A DNA stretch of 64,000 bases from Austropuccinia psidii (taxonomy: Eukaryota; Basidiomycota; Pucciniomycetes; Pucciniales; Sphaerophragmiaceae): assembly GCA_023105745.1 (NCBI GenBank), contig JALGQZ010000007.1:54975569-55039568 (forward strand), written 5' to 3'. Within the stretch, counting starts at the first letter, position 1; each line of letters opens with the position of its first letter. Below, piece by piece: positions 10,760 through 23,134 of the stretch. Both the position numbers and the translations under genes were made by a program. Under the pieces are notes generated by a model that saw nothing but the letters and a program-made list of their open reading frames with translations, was not told the DNA's origin and did not search any database.

Positions 10760-12540
10760 TTATCTATCCCTGAAAGCCAATGGAAACAAGCTGAGTGATT
10801 CCATGTATTTGAGCATAATTGTGAAATAATTTTAATCATCTTTGGAGGGAGGTTCATCATTAGAGGAAAAGAAAGAAACTGATGGAGAACCTCAGCTGTC
10901 ATTTGATATTTTTTGGAATATTAACTATGCAAGAACACTCACATTTTCCAATTTTGTAATGGTTAATGGTCTGAAATTTATCATTAGTAGTAGTGTTTAG
11001 TGAGTGGGGCAACATAAATTATAATAAAAGATGTACTTTCAAGCAGAGAATATAATTCATGTGCACACCACTCTATAGCATCTGAGTAACCTTTCACTTT
11101 TTCCTGCCTAAAGAAAACTCGTAGCTCACATATTCCTTTTGAAAAAAGTGGGGTTCAATATAAACCTTATGGGAGGGAATAAACTTAATGATTTCATTTT
11201 TTCCCAGTAATTAGAATGCAAAACTTTAAGTTCTAGTGGCATACTTCATATATAATATAAAGTTTGACAAAGAATGAAAGTAATTTTATATTTATGGAGT
11301 AGCCAAAGTACTTGTGAAGATTAATTTCTAATAAAAAATAACTCCCAAATTTCTCATCTTTAAGCTTAAATTCACATTTTTTGGTTGAACATCTTTGGAT
11401 TACTACTAAATTTCTGATATTATTCAAAAATAATTGAATTTTGAGGTAGATTATGTAAAATTTGAACCAAAAACCAAAAACAGTTTCATAAAACAAAATC
11501 CACCAAAACATATTACTGCAGACACAAGTGTTTGTATATTGAAAATACTAATGTAGAAAAAATGCTTTTGCCAAACATATGTTCTGAATTTTTGGAAATT
11601 TCAATACAATGAAGAAGCTTTTCTTCACCTGAAAGATGAAATTTAAGCATATTTTTTATAATTATGATGATTTCTGCATGTGAAATGTGTATCTTATCAA
11701 ATACTCTTTAAAACCTCCAAGGATTTCCATTTCTTATCTGTCAGAAAACTATGAATTCTTGTCCACAGAGCTTCTTTCAGAAATTGTTGGTGGTGTGTTC
11801 TGTTTCAGAGGGAAGTGTATAACAAGCTAAAATGATGAAAATGTTTGAATTTAGAATATATTGGTATGGCTGAGCCTTCTTGATATTAGTTCCTAAAATC
11901 ATTTCATAATTTCTGTTATTTGGATATTTATCAATTTCTATTCTGTGCTCTCAATGGAACATTTAGGGCTCATATCAAGACCTGATGACCTTTTTTCTGC
12001 AATAAATTTCACTCTTAAACAATAGATATTAATTGTTAATTGATCAAATTCCCATTTTCTTCCTCCCTCAATTGAAAGATATTGTTCCCATATCACATAG
12101 CTCACAGAGAATTACTGAGGTCATAGCCTAATTTGGAATACCATTAAGTGATAAAATAGCTCATTAAAATGAATATGAATATTCAAAGGGAAAGTGAAAA
12201 TTTCTTTCTTTTTGACTCTATAAACACAAATTATACAATATTTATTGATATCTCAAACATTTTAAAGGGGGGTAAATTCTGAATAATAGGTGCTTGAGGA
12301 GAAAAGGATGCTGCTCAAAATACTGAAATAACCCACTTCTGCTCCATGTAATTCTCTTTCCAAATATTATTGTTAAATTATGAAAGGTTCTTTTAATCAT
12401 ATATTGAGTTAATTCAGCTGTGAAAGAAAAATCTAATACTGAAGTTCATGCAGGTAATATTTGGGCTTTTCTTAGGTCATCATATAATTATATCTTGGTT
12501 ATATTAATTTCACATTAAGAGATATTTTCAGGTCACAGAC
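10760..12540. other. Right arm of transposon I, nothing recognised
   Basis: AT-rich sequence with no long frame and no repeat that I can place. A 92-codon minus-strand frame at 11233-11511 is hydrophobic and low in complexity, and I do not regard it as a gene. Confidence 0.5.
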
Positions 12541-14068
12541 GGGACAGATTAAATTACTGGCTCACCAGTCACATGAAAATTTCCCTGGTGAAATACTATT
12601 TATATTAATATAAATGTTACAAGAAATAATAATAAGGCAAAAAGAACCTGATATTAACACTTCATATAATAATTTTAGATAGTTTTATGATACTCAATGT
12701 AAATTCAGCTTATTTAACTTGTATTTACAGTTAAAAAGAAAAGAAATTGTAAATGTTCTTGATTTTCATGTAGAATTGAAGAGTTAAACAGAAATTTAAC
12801 AAAAACAAATAAAATAATGGTTTAATCATGTCAAAATTAATCATTAAAATAAAGATGAACTTGAGTATTCTATAATATGATAGAATTATATAAAAATAAG
12901 AGAGATATTACCTTTGGTTTTGATATTTTTGATGTTTTTGAAACATCTGAGGTGGAAATTGGGGAAAAAGAGCTCTCTTTATAGTGAACTCCTCCCTCCT
13001 AGATTCCAGAAGGACTCTAGTAGACATTTACCAAGGGTAACCACTGTTATTCATTAGTTATTTCAGGTTTAATGATGATTACATCATAATTAAGCCATCC
13101 TATTGCATTATTATGCCAATATTTAGAGTTATCACTGTAACTCTAGGTTTTCTGACATCATAAGCTTGGAAGAAGTCTAAAATTTGTGTATTTTATTAGT
13201 TTTAATCATAATAGACTAGTATTAAGCAATTGTATCCCTTTAATATCTGTTAAACTTGAAATAAGATTACAGTGAGTAATCATACATGATCAATTTTAAA
13301 CTTAAACCTTGATCATTGATAACTTGTGATTTATACACAATAAAGCCATTCAGAAGGTGAATTATGATAGCTTGGAATTTCCTTACTAAGATTCCAAGAA
13401 TATTTCATTGAATTATGGAAAATATATTTTTTATGATTTTCCTTGTAGCTCATCTTTTCTGTTGAAATTTACTATTTAAAACTGCAAACCATGATTTCAA
13501 GGGGTTATACCATGAATATGATGATCACAATTACCTCCTTATTCATGTATGAGCCAGGAGAATCTTAATATATACTGTTTTTTAACTTTGGACCACTCTC
13601 ACCTAAAGTGGTCAAAGGCTCTAGCTATTTAAATCAATAAATCCTTCTAATTTATAACCTTGTTTATAATGTTACAAATCAAATTTATATTGGTATTTTG
13701 AAGTAATTATGTGGTAAATTTATTCTTGGTTCAACTCTCTATGATTAATAATTCAAAATATATACTCTGAAAACTATTGAGATATGTGCTGTTCATAAAA
13801 GTGCATACATTCAGGTTATCTCAGAAAGTAGTAACTTTGCAGATATGACATAAAAATTTAATATGTGTAGCGTTTCATGGGGAAGGAAATGTTGTAATTC
13901 ACTAAACATGTTTATTGATTTTCTTTTGAGATAATCAAATATTTATGCCTTTTTAGGGGCATTTTTGCTTATCTCAAGATAATAATTTCAATTCCCATCA
14001 TTAAAATAAGTATTGTAAAGTTACATAATTACCCCTTTGGATAGTTGGTGATATCTCAAAGGCTCACA

Positions 14069-14080
14069 TTGCCTACCACC
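14069..14080 (-). other. Polypurine tract of E
   Basis: The plus strand reads TTGCCTACCACC; the minus strand is GGTGGTAGGCAA, one base different from the tracts of A, B and G. It abuts the LTR start at 14068. Confidence 0.75.
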
Positions 14081-14199
14081 AGAAAATATTGCATCACAAT
14101 CTGATATAGTTAATTTAGGGTATTATCAACTGTCCTACCTATTCAATAAACTTTCTTAGTATTGAATCTCAATAATGCTTAACTTTTCTACTCTTTTGG

Positions 14200-17100
14200 T
14201 CTTAATTCATTTTTAAACCTTCTTGATAGCTCAACAGAGTAAGCTATATCTTTCCCAAGTAACCATTAGTCTTCTTTAGTTGGGTTTCTGTACCTTGAGA
14301 GGAATTCTCTTTCTTTTTTGTTTCTTGTCCTCCTTTCTTTAAGGACTTTCAAAATTTTCTTTTCTTCTCCGTCTTCTAGAGGGGAAATTTCAATTTATGC
14401 GTTATTTCTTAGTGTAAATAATTACTTATCACTTGAGCTGTAAGGTTTCATTAGACCTACAGGGAAATTTGGGTTTTTGTTCATTAATTCACCTGTTAAT
14501 TATAGTTTCACAGCATTGGGGCCATTTAGTGCTCTTATCATTAAGGGTCCTGCAAAGGAATCTTTAAATTTCTTTAGGCCTTTGGTGTTATTAAAGCTTA
14601 TAGTAAGACCCAGTCTCCTACTTTAAAATAACATGGCTTAGGCCTTTTGTCCCATCTTCCTTCTGCATATTTAAAGGAATGTTCCATACAACTTTTGGAA
14701 TGATCTCTTGCTTTGTCAAGCATTATTTTAAAACTGCTTGCTGTTGGATTTATATACACTAAGTCCTTTTTTAGAGTGTGTTAAGGAGCTTTTTAATTTC
14801 AACCTTTTTCTAAAATTTCTGGTTTTGTTCCAGTTGAAGAATGAATTGATATCTTATATTCCAGCTGAAGAGTTGGTCTTAAGGTACACCAATCATGGGT
14901 AAAGCCATCAGAGTCTTTGAATTCTAGGCCATACTCACATAATCTTCTGATAATGTCTTCCAAATTTTGTATAATTCTTTCTGCTAAACCATCACTCTGA
15001 GGGTGGTAAGCTGTTGAAAATTTTAATTTTGTTCCAAACAAGCTATGGAGATTTGTCTGTGATGATGAAGTGAATTTGGGATATCTATCACTTATGATAT
15101 TTTGAGATAAGCTTGTATGTCCAATGAATGCATTTCATATCATTGTGGCTGTGTCCATAGCTGTTTCAGCTTTATGACAAGGTAAGAACATTGGGGCTTT
15201 TTGTACCTGTCAACTAATACTAGGCATGCATTAAAACCCCTGTCTCCTCCTGGAGGTAAGGATGTAACCCAATCCATGTGAGCTGTTTCCCATGAGGATT
15301 TTGGTTCTTGGATCTTTATCATCATTCCAGATTTCTTACCTTTGGCTCTGTTTGCTTTCTGACATATTTCACAGGTTTGGAAGTACTCTTCAACATCTTT
15401 TCTCCAATTCGGCCACCAAGAGCAGGTTTTCACCCTTTCTAGTGTCCTATCTTCTCAGAGATGTCCTTATACAATGCTATCATGGCATTAATTTAGTATA
15501 GTTTTCATAGGAGTCCTATCTGTCAAAGCTATAACACATGTGTGTTTTTTTTCCTATGATAAATTATTCCATCAAGAGGGTGGAATCTTCCTTAATCATA
15601 TACTTTTTTCCATAATTAATCTAGCTTGGAAGGAAATGACAGGTCTTTTCAATCCTTCATTAGAAGCTGGCAGAGCATATAAAAGTTATTGTCCATCTTA
15701 TGGCATTATTTAACCTTATTAAAGAACTCTTTTCCAAATTCTATGACACATATTCCTTCTATGTGATGTTCTTCCTGTGATACTCATGCTGGGTCTTCCA
15801 GTGTATTTGCTAAAGCCCATCTGCTAAGACTATCTGAATTTTTATCAATATTTACAGATTTCTGAAATATAGTCATATTTCCTCTTAATTATTGGATAGC
15901 AATATTTCATCTCAGCATATTTCTACTTGGTGTCTTGATGATTAATGAAGACTTTACAGCTTTACAGTCTGTGATGAAATCAAACACTGTTCTTGCAAAT
16001 AATTGTGTAATTCTTCTAAAGCCCACACTAGGAAGAAAAATTTCATTTGGCTTGCTCCATATATTTCTTCTGTTGTCTTAATCCCTCTTTAAATGAAGCA
16101 AATTGGTCCTTCAGCAGGTTTATAATTAATCATTTGTGTCTGGTGTAGTGAAGCACCCAGTCCTCCTCCACAAGAATCAATGTACATTTTGAAACATATT
16201 TTCCAATATGGCATTAGAAGAAGTGGGGCTTTTGTGGGGGCTTTTTTTAGTTCCTCATATTCTTTAATGCTTTCTTCAGTCATTTCATAGACTGTAAGTT
16301 GATCACAGAGTTTATAAGAGGATTTGGAAATTCTTTCAAAGTCTTTTATATGCTGCCTTTAATATCCAGAAGATCCTAGAAATGATTGAACTTCTTTCTT
16401 TGTTTGTGGCATTGGTTTCAGTATTACTGCTGCTACTTCTTTCTTATCTATGCCCAAACTCAAGCCAGATACAACATGTCCCAGTGCTTTCAGTTCACTA
16501 TATGCAAAATGACATTTTTTCAAGGAAAATTTCATATCTACTGGAGCTATATTTTGTAATACTCTTTCTAATCTTGTTAAGTGATTTTCCCAAATTTCTG
16601 AGCAAACTATAATATCATCAAGGTGGATTATCAATCATCCTCATGATAATTCTTCAGGGAATATGGTATTCATAATTCTTTGATGATGGGAAGGGGGTTT
16701 TTATACCAAAAGGCATCCTTAGGTATTCATATATGCCACAATGGACTATTATCCTAAGTATTTTTCTGGAATTGTTTGTTACGCAGTCTTGGTGAAAAGC
16801 CTTTGAAGCATCCATGGCTGTGATGAAGTTAGCCTGTGACAATTGTGTTAATTTCTCATAGATTCTGGGTATCAGATACTTGTCAGAGATATTATAGGTA
16901 TCTAGAGCTCTAAAGTAGCCTAGCATCCTTGATTTACCATTATTCTAAGTTATAATAACAGGTGTAGTGACTTATACCTGTTCATTACGTCCTACTTTCC
17001 TTAATACCCAAGGTCCATTGATTCTTTAATGTGGACCTCTAAGCCTTCTCTAGCTCTCGTGCTAGCTGGGTAAGCTGGTCTTTTTAAAAGGTTTTGATAC

Positions 17101-17650
17101 AATTTTTCCACATTAATAATAATTTCTACTTCATTTCCAATGATAGCCACTAGTGGTTCTTTGTCAGTGTCAAAGGTACTTTTGTATTTAAATAAGAGGT
17201 CAATCAACTTTTGTTTTCATTTTTTATGTTAATTCTTGATTAAATTCTGCCTCTGTAAATTGTTAATTTATGGATTAATGGGGTTATGGGCTTTTATCTT
17301 CATCTTTTATAACAGTAATTTTTTTCGTTTAAAAAGCCAAATTTCTGTCTTTTGTTATCTCTCATGTTAAAATATCTGTCTTTTTGATTAGAGATATCTT
17401 TCATAAATTGACAAATGAGAATTTCTGAGTATAAAGTGGTTACTAGTACAGTTGTCCATTACTACAAGCTCTTCTTTCACTCTTATAAATTTGGAAGGAT
17501 GATTAAAAATGCATGTTACGTAAATTATTCCAAGGGGCTTCATGCTCTAACTTGCACTACTGAATTTCACCCCTTTTATTGGTATAGGTTTTTCTCCCAA
17601 TCTGGTATTATTATTTGTAATTAACTTTTACCAACACAGGTGAAGTGTGC
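14200..17650 (-). pseudogene. pol relic of E (protease, RT, RNase H, integrase, chromodomain)
   Basis: Minus-strand fragments in family order. The protease keeps DTGA near 17650. RT pieces are at 17001-17207, 16654-16926 and 16359-16634, where the YIDD box reads HLDD. RNase H is at 16089-16283 ([16 protein letters not shown]), the integrase zinc end and first catalytic Asp at 15140-15433 (HMDWVTSLPPGGDR), and the integrase core with its last Glu at 14799-15041 ([12 protein letters not shown]). A frameshifted chromodomain follows around 14230-14400. Many stops and shifts separate them. It is not functional. Confidence 0.85.
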
Positions 17651-19990
17651 TCCTGTGTCCAGGTTTACTTTTTCCTCTTGCTTTTCTACCATAACAATAC
17701 TTATAATTTATTTTCCAGCTGCATATCCCATTCCTTTTGCAGGGTTGATTCTATGCAGTTTGCAATATTGTATATTTGTGAGGCTTTTATCAGATGGTCC
17801 AACTTTTGTTATGCTTGAGTTTATATCTAGTACTTCATATACTAAATCAATATCATTAATTTGTGAATTAGTTATATTGTTTTTATCACTTTCAGAAGTT
17901 TTGAGCTCTCCACTGTTGTTTTTAGAGTCATATTCATTTTTTTATGATTGTGGTCTTCTGCTTCAAAATTTCATTGATTTTGCCTTTTTGAGGCAATTAT
18001 TGGCTAAGTGCCCAATGCAACCACATTTATGGAATTTTCTTTGCTCATTATTTTGAGTATATTGGGTTTTAGAGGCTCTTTTGGTTCATCTTTCTTAATA
18101 AATGGTTTATTTGGACTTTTAATATAGTATACTGTTCTGTGGAAAATGGTTCCATGCACCTGCTTCTCAGGGCATGTTCCAATCCTCCTGCACATTTTTT
18201 AAATATCTTTAATTGAACCATCTTTTGTGACACTTCTGTATACAGTGCATTTAATCTTTCAAATTATTTTAAGAATCAAGTGAAAGCTTTATTATTTTTT
18301 GGGTCAAAGAAGGAATTTTAAAATTCATTTTCTATTTTATATCTCCTGTCATCATTTTCCCACTTGATGATTATTTCATTTATCACCCAGGCCAGGTATT
18401 TTTGATTTTTGTTGGTCTTATACCATAATAACATCTTTTTACAGATTTTTCAAATAATGAATGTAATATTGCAGGATTAATTCATCTGGTATGGCATGAT
18501 ACTCGTGTAACATATCCATTGTTTTCATAAATGATATATGGTCCTATTCACCTTCAACTGTGAATGTTGGCTATTATTTCAGTTGACATGCTTCCTTCAT
18601 TAAGACTTTATTGTTTTCTTGATGGCTCAAGTCTGTTATGAAGTGATTTGTAATTTCCTCATTTGGTTTGATAGGACTTCTTATGTGAGAAGATGGAATT
18701 AATAACTCTGGCATATTTAACTTTGCCACATTTATTTTATTCATTTTTCAGTAATAAGTGTTATTTCACTTTGGATTTCATCTTCAAGATTAATTCTTGA
18801 TTCATCACTTTATTCTACATGGCCTAGAAGTAAATTTCTGTGTTATGAAGGGTTTCTTCAAATTTTGCAACAGAAATACTTAATTTATTTAATATTCCTG
18901 TCAGATTTTCAATACTCACATCATAATTAATTTCCAAAGTCTTTTCTTTGATATCTCTTATGTATTTATACAGTTCTTGTTGTTCTTTCATTGATTATTG
19001 AGTATTGTCAGTTAAGATCTTTGGCTTATTATTTGCAACCATAAATTTATTTCTGTGTACTTTTTTTTTCATTTTGTACAAAAGTCTCTGTTAAAGATAA
19101 TAAACCACTATTTATTTCTTGCAAATATAACCAAATATTCTTAATGTCTTTTAGAGTTAATATACTATTTTTAGTTTCTGTTAAATGATTTACAACATCA
19201 GGAGAAAAAGTTATTTCTTTGGGAAATGGGATTGTCTCATTTTTTGTTGCTCTTTGTCTTTTAATTATATCAAGGTTATGGCCATGTTGAAGAAATTGTC
19301 CATGGATTATTTTTGGATTTTTGGACTCCTGTGACTTGGGGAATATGGTTTCATCCAGTTCTTTTTCTGGTTCTTCTTTGTTTATTGAGGAGGTTGGTTG
19401 GCTGGTGGCTTGCTTGTAGAACCTACTTGGGATTCTTCCTTGCTTGCCTCCCTCTCTTTTTGCTGTGCCAGTCCTTTAGATTTTTGATTTGATGTTTGGA
19501 TGATAGTGGATCTCATCCATTGGAGTTTCTAGCAGTTTCCTCCTCTTTGGGGAATCTTTTCAGGATGTGCCAGGAGTTCATAACTCATTGTCAGTTTTTT
19601 GGCAACATTTGCCAAAGTTTTTCCTTGTAAACTGTGTAATTCTTCTTGTACTAGCTCATTTAAATATCTATCCAAGCCCTCTTAATGTGATTTGTATCTG
19701 TTCAAACTACTCATACTTAGTTCCAACTCTGGCTCAGATATTATAGGAGTTTCCGGCTCTTGCCTTTGGGAATGGCACTTCTTTGTAAGGATTCTGTTCC
19801 AATGGGAATTTTTCCCTTTCTTTTCCCTTTTGAGGGATCAATCCTACTTATGAGCCAAGCGCCATCTGATTGAATGGAGTATTGTGATCCTCCTCTAGTA
19901 GTAATATTAGAAAAAATAATAAATAAAAACATTTCAGAAACACAAAAAAAGTCTTTTTATGTCAATTTTCAGAGAGGTACTCACCTTCAA
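17650..19990 (-). pseudogene. gag relic of E
   Basis: At the N-terminal end (about 19741-19932) the frame reads [15 protein letters not shown], matching the start of the Gag-Pol of A, but the ATG has become ATT. Downstream are coiled-coil and capsid remnants. The zinc knuckle near 17990-18040 reads [15 protein letters not shown], with the first Cys changed to Phe. The stretch ending at 19210 keeps the TTTCCCAAAGAAATAA sequence found in A at 54000-54015. The gene is non-functional because of multiple stops. Confidence 0.8.
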
Positions 19991-20135
19991 AGTCCTGAAT
20001 TGTTGGTCCTGGAAAACTAATTTCTTATCATTTATTTTCTTACTGAAAACTGGTGTTGAAAAACTCTTATAAGCTTCTTCCACCAATCTTTCAACAATTT
20101 TCTGGTTGTACTCTGTTGGGCTGTCTTCAGAAATT
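19985..20135 (-). other. Conserved upstream exon candidate of E
   Basis: Minus-strand translation gives SEDSPTEYNQKIVERLVEE and a following basic stretch, clearly related to the upstream frame of A (53113-53262). It ends at a canonical donor AAG|GTGAGT at 19985/19984. The amino-acid-level match between old E and young A argues that this leader segment was coding. Confidence 0.5.
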
Positions 20136-20607
20136 AAGAAAGAAAAATAAATATAAGTATTTTTATAAAAGTGTTATCTTTGAGAGGATATGGCACTCTA
20201 AATGTAAAAACTGGTTTCATAGTTTTAAAATAAGAGAAATTAATAAAATAAATGATTAAAAAGGATTCTTTATTATGTTTTTTGTTTTTTATCATCTTTT
20301 TATTTTGCTTTTCTTTATTTTTAAAGAATAAAATAAAAACTAATATGATTCTTTAGAATTATATTATAATATCAATTCATTTTTAATTGATAAATGTCTT
20401 TTTTAATAACTAGATTCAATCAAATAAAGTTCTTGCAAGTCTATGGATGTGAAAAACCATGTGTAAGACAGTACAATTTCTTTCCAAATGCCTCAATAGC
20501 TTTTCAAATTGATAAATATAGAATTCTTATATAATCTTACTATTTCAAATATAATTTAAGAATTACAAGCCCAATTTGAATGTTTTGCAAAAGTATTTCA
20601 AGTGAAT

Positions 20608-20625
20608 ATCACAGCTGGGCCCCCA
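20608..20625 (-). other. Primer-binding site of E
   Basis: On the minus strand, TGGGGGCCCAGCTGTGAT two bases after the 5' LTR end. The first seven bases match the proline-tRNA-type primer site known from murine leukaemia virus; the rest is diverged. Confidence 0.65.
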
Positions 20626-20627
20626 AA

Positions 20628-22470
20628 TCAAAGGTTTGACTATGAAACATGAAGTTAATATTTCTAAGATCTCACTTATCGTACTCTGAATGTCCTTATT
20701 ATAATGATAAATAGGACAAAGAATAATTATAATTATGGAGTAAATATATATATTATTTATATAAACTAAATAATATAATAAATGATACATATATTGATAT
20801 TTAATAACTAATATATCTAAAGCAATTTATTGTTGTTACAAACAAATGATAAATGGGTAAACAATTTCTCTTTGATAATGAACAACAACTTGAAACAATC
20901 ATATTACCAACATTAAAGCTATGATTAATATAAATACTATTTATATTAAAATAAGTATTATGAAGAAATAATAATAAAGAGGCAATGATTATGAAACAAA
21001 AAAAAAGAACCTACTTTCAACACTTAATTTAATAGCTTTGGAAGATATTATGCCAAAAAATCTAAATACAACTTATTCAGATGGTATTTACAATTGAAAA
21101 TAAAAGCGATTACACATGTTCTTGATTCTTACATGGAGCTGAAGATTCATAGAAAGATTCAGCAAAAACAATCAAATATTGGTTTAATCACCTGAAAATT
21201 TATCATTAAAATAAATATGAGCTTGAGTCTTGGATACTAGGATAGAATTTTATAAAAAGAATAAGATTATTACCTTTGGATGTAAAGTTTTTAATGTTTT
21301 TGAAGCATCTGAGGGGGAAATAGAGGAAAAAGAGCTCTAAGTATAGTAAAACCCTCCCTCCTAGAGTCCAGAAGGATTCTAGTGGACCTTTACTGATGGT
21401 ATCTACTGGAATAAATCATTATTTTCATGTTTAGTGATTATTAAATCATAATTAAACCATCTTATCTCATTATTATGCCATTATCTAGAGTTATCACTTT
21501 AAATCTAAGCTCTCTGACATCATACACTTGGAAAAAGTCTAAGCTTCATGGATTTTATTATTTTTAATAATAATAAGCTAGCATTCACCAAATTATATCA
21601 CTAATACAATTGTTCAGCTTAAAATAGGACTAAAGTGAGTGATNNNNNNNNNNNNNNNNNNNNNNNNNNNNNNNNNNNNNNNNNNNNNNNNNNNNNNNNN
21701 NNNNNNNNNNNNNNNNNNNNNNNNNNNNNNNNNNNNNNNNNNNNNNNNNNNNNNNNNNNNNNNNNNNNNNNNNNNNNNNNNNNNNNNNNNNNNNNNNNNN
21801 NNNNNNNNNNNNNNNNNNNNNNNNNNNNNNNNNNNNNNNNNNNNNNNNNNNNNNNNNNNNNNNNNNNNNNNNNNNNNNNNNNNNNNNNNNNNNNNNNNNN
21901 NNNNNNNNNNNNNNNNNNNNNNNNNNNNNNNNNNNNNNNNNNNNNNNNNNNNNNNNNNNNNNNNNNNNNNNNNNNNNNNNNNNNNNNNNNNNNNNNNNNN
22001 NNNNNNNNNNNNNNNNNNNNNNNNNNNNNNNNNNNNNNNNNNNNNNNNNNNNNNNNNNNNNNNNNNNNNNNNNNNNNNNNNNNNNNNNNNNNNNNNNNNN
22101 NNNNNNNNNNNNNNNNNNNNNNNNNNNNNNNNNNNNNNNNNNNATTAATAAGTCAGAATATATCCTCTGAAAACCATGAATATATGTTCTGATCATAAAA
22201 GGGAATATATTCAGGTTATTTCAGAAAGGATGGACTTTTCAGAGATACCACAAAAATGTAATATGTGTAGGTACTCATGGGAAATCCAATGGTTGAATTC
22301 ATTTCAAATTTTTATCAATTGGTGTTTGAGATAATCAAGGTTGTTTGCTATTTCAAGGCATTCTTACTTACTTTAAGATAATGATTTCAACTCTTATTCT
22401 TAAAATGGGTATTGTAAAGCCGGTTTGTGAACCTTTTTTTGGATATTTGGTCATATATAAAAGAATAACA
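20628..22470 (-). mobile_element. 5' LTR of E, with assembly gap
   Basis: The plus strand starts with a diverged TCAAAGGTTTGACTATGAAAC and ends ..GGTCATATATAAAAGAATAACA, alignable to the usual ..GGTCATATCTCAAAGGCTCACA. Near 21280-21380 the minus strand has the promoter block: AG-rich stretch, TACTATACTTAGAGCTC and then CCAAAG|GTAATA. A run of 500 N interrupts it. Confidence 0.75.
21644..22143. other. Assembly gap (500 N)
   Basis: Exactly 500 N, a nominal scaffold gap. The flanking sequence is LTR on both sides; the matching part of the other LTR of E is about 470 bp (about 13273-13743). Open frames spanning it are artefacts. Confidence 0.98.
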
Positions 22471-23134
22471 GCCATAAGGCCACAGATAATTTTTATACAG
22501 TTGATTTAGTCTTAAACAGACCTATCAATTGAATTTGAAACAAAACAATAACAATTAATAAACATAAATTTATTTTGGATAAAAAAATTTACAATTATTA
22601 TTTCATTTTTGGATTCTACACAAAAAATGACCTAGGGTAGACTTATAGGGTTTTAAAACCAAAAATGGATATTTCTTATGGTATTAGAAGACTTAAGAAT
22701 CTCAAAGTGAAATTGCAACTTTTTTGACACTTTTTAAAATTGTGAAATTTAAGCTCAAACAAGCTCAAATTGAAAGTTGCATAAGGTTTATGCAAACCTA
22801 TCAAAATTTCATTTAAAACTGAGGTGTTGTGTAAATTTACTGAATTGGAAATGGCTTTGTCATACAGAATGTAAATATCAAAGAATCCCAATTTAAAGTG
22901 GTTTAAGGCCATAGTATGGCTTTAGATAGAGAAAAAGGGCAACAACCACACAGAAAGGTGAGACAAAGGAAAAATACCAAAAAGAGCTGGGGTACCCACC
23001 CTTTGGGATCTTCAAAGAATTTATAAAGGTTGTCCACCTGTATTTGAGAATTTTCAACCTTATTTAAAATTCAAGATTAGAATTTGATCCAACCAAAAAG
23101 TTTGAACTGGTTTTATTGCAATTTGGACAGGAAT

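Larger units (their letters stand above)
7252..12590. mobile_element. Transposon I: 5.3 kb TIR element with 3 bp target duplication, non-autonomous
   Basis: The left end is CACCAGGGCATTTTTGGTGT and the reverse complement of the right end is CACCAGGGAAATTTTCATGT. About 25 of the first 35 bases match, and both ends carry a CCAGT at positions 31-35. It is flanked by AAA (7249-7251 and 12591-12593), which rejoins the LTR of E. CAC-starting TIRs with 3 bp duplications are typical of the CACTA/EnSpm superfamily; that is an inference. No transposase-like frame was found, so it is probably a non-autonomous or fully decayed copy. It carries transposon J and a 58 bp-period hairpin array. Confidence 0.65.
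5540..14068 (-). mobile_element. 3' LTR of E, split by solo LTR H and transposon I
   Basis: On the plus strand it starts TGTAAGGTTTCAATATG (the reversed LTR end) and finishes ..CTCAAAGGCTCACA at 14068. The LTR pieces are 5540-5686, 7089-7251 and 12594-14068, about 1.8 kb in all. The last piece contains the reversed promoter segment near 12950-13020 (AG-rich block, TATA-like TATAAAGAG on the minus strand). The joined pieces parallel the 5' LTR at 20628-22470. Confidence 0.78.
5540..22470 (-). mobile_element. Element E: degraded Ty3/gypsy chromovirus with nested insertions
   Basis: E has minus-strand LTRs at 5540-14068 (3', interrupted) and 20628-22470 (5', containing an assembly gap). A polypurine tract lies at 14069-14080 and a primer site at 20608-20625. 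Flanks are CCAAT (5535-5539) and GCCAT (22471-22475), a decayed duplication of what was probably CCCAT in the G LTR. The internal region encodes recognisable Gag, protease, RT, RNase H, integrase and chromodomain pieces, all broken by stops and shifts. The LTRs are clearly diverged, so this is an old insertion. Confidence 0.82.

Noticed and set aside
21630..22196. Long open frames on both strands
   Set aside because: They consist almost entirely of unknown residues from the run of N.
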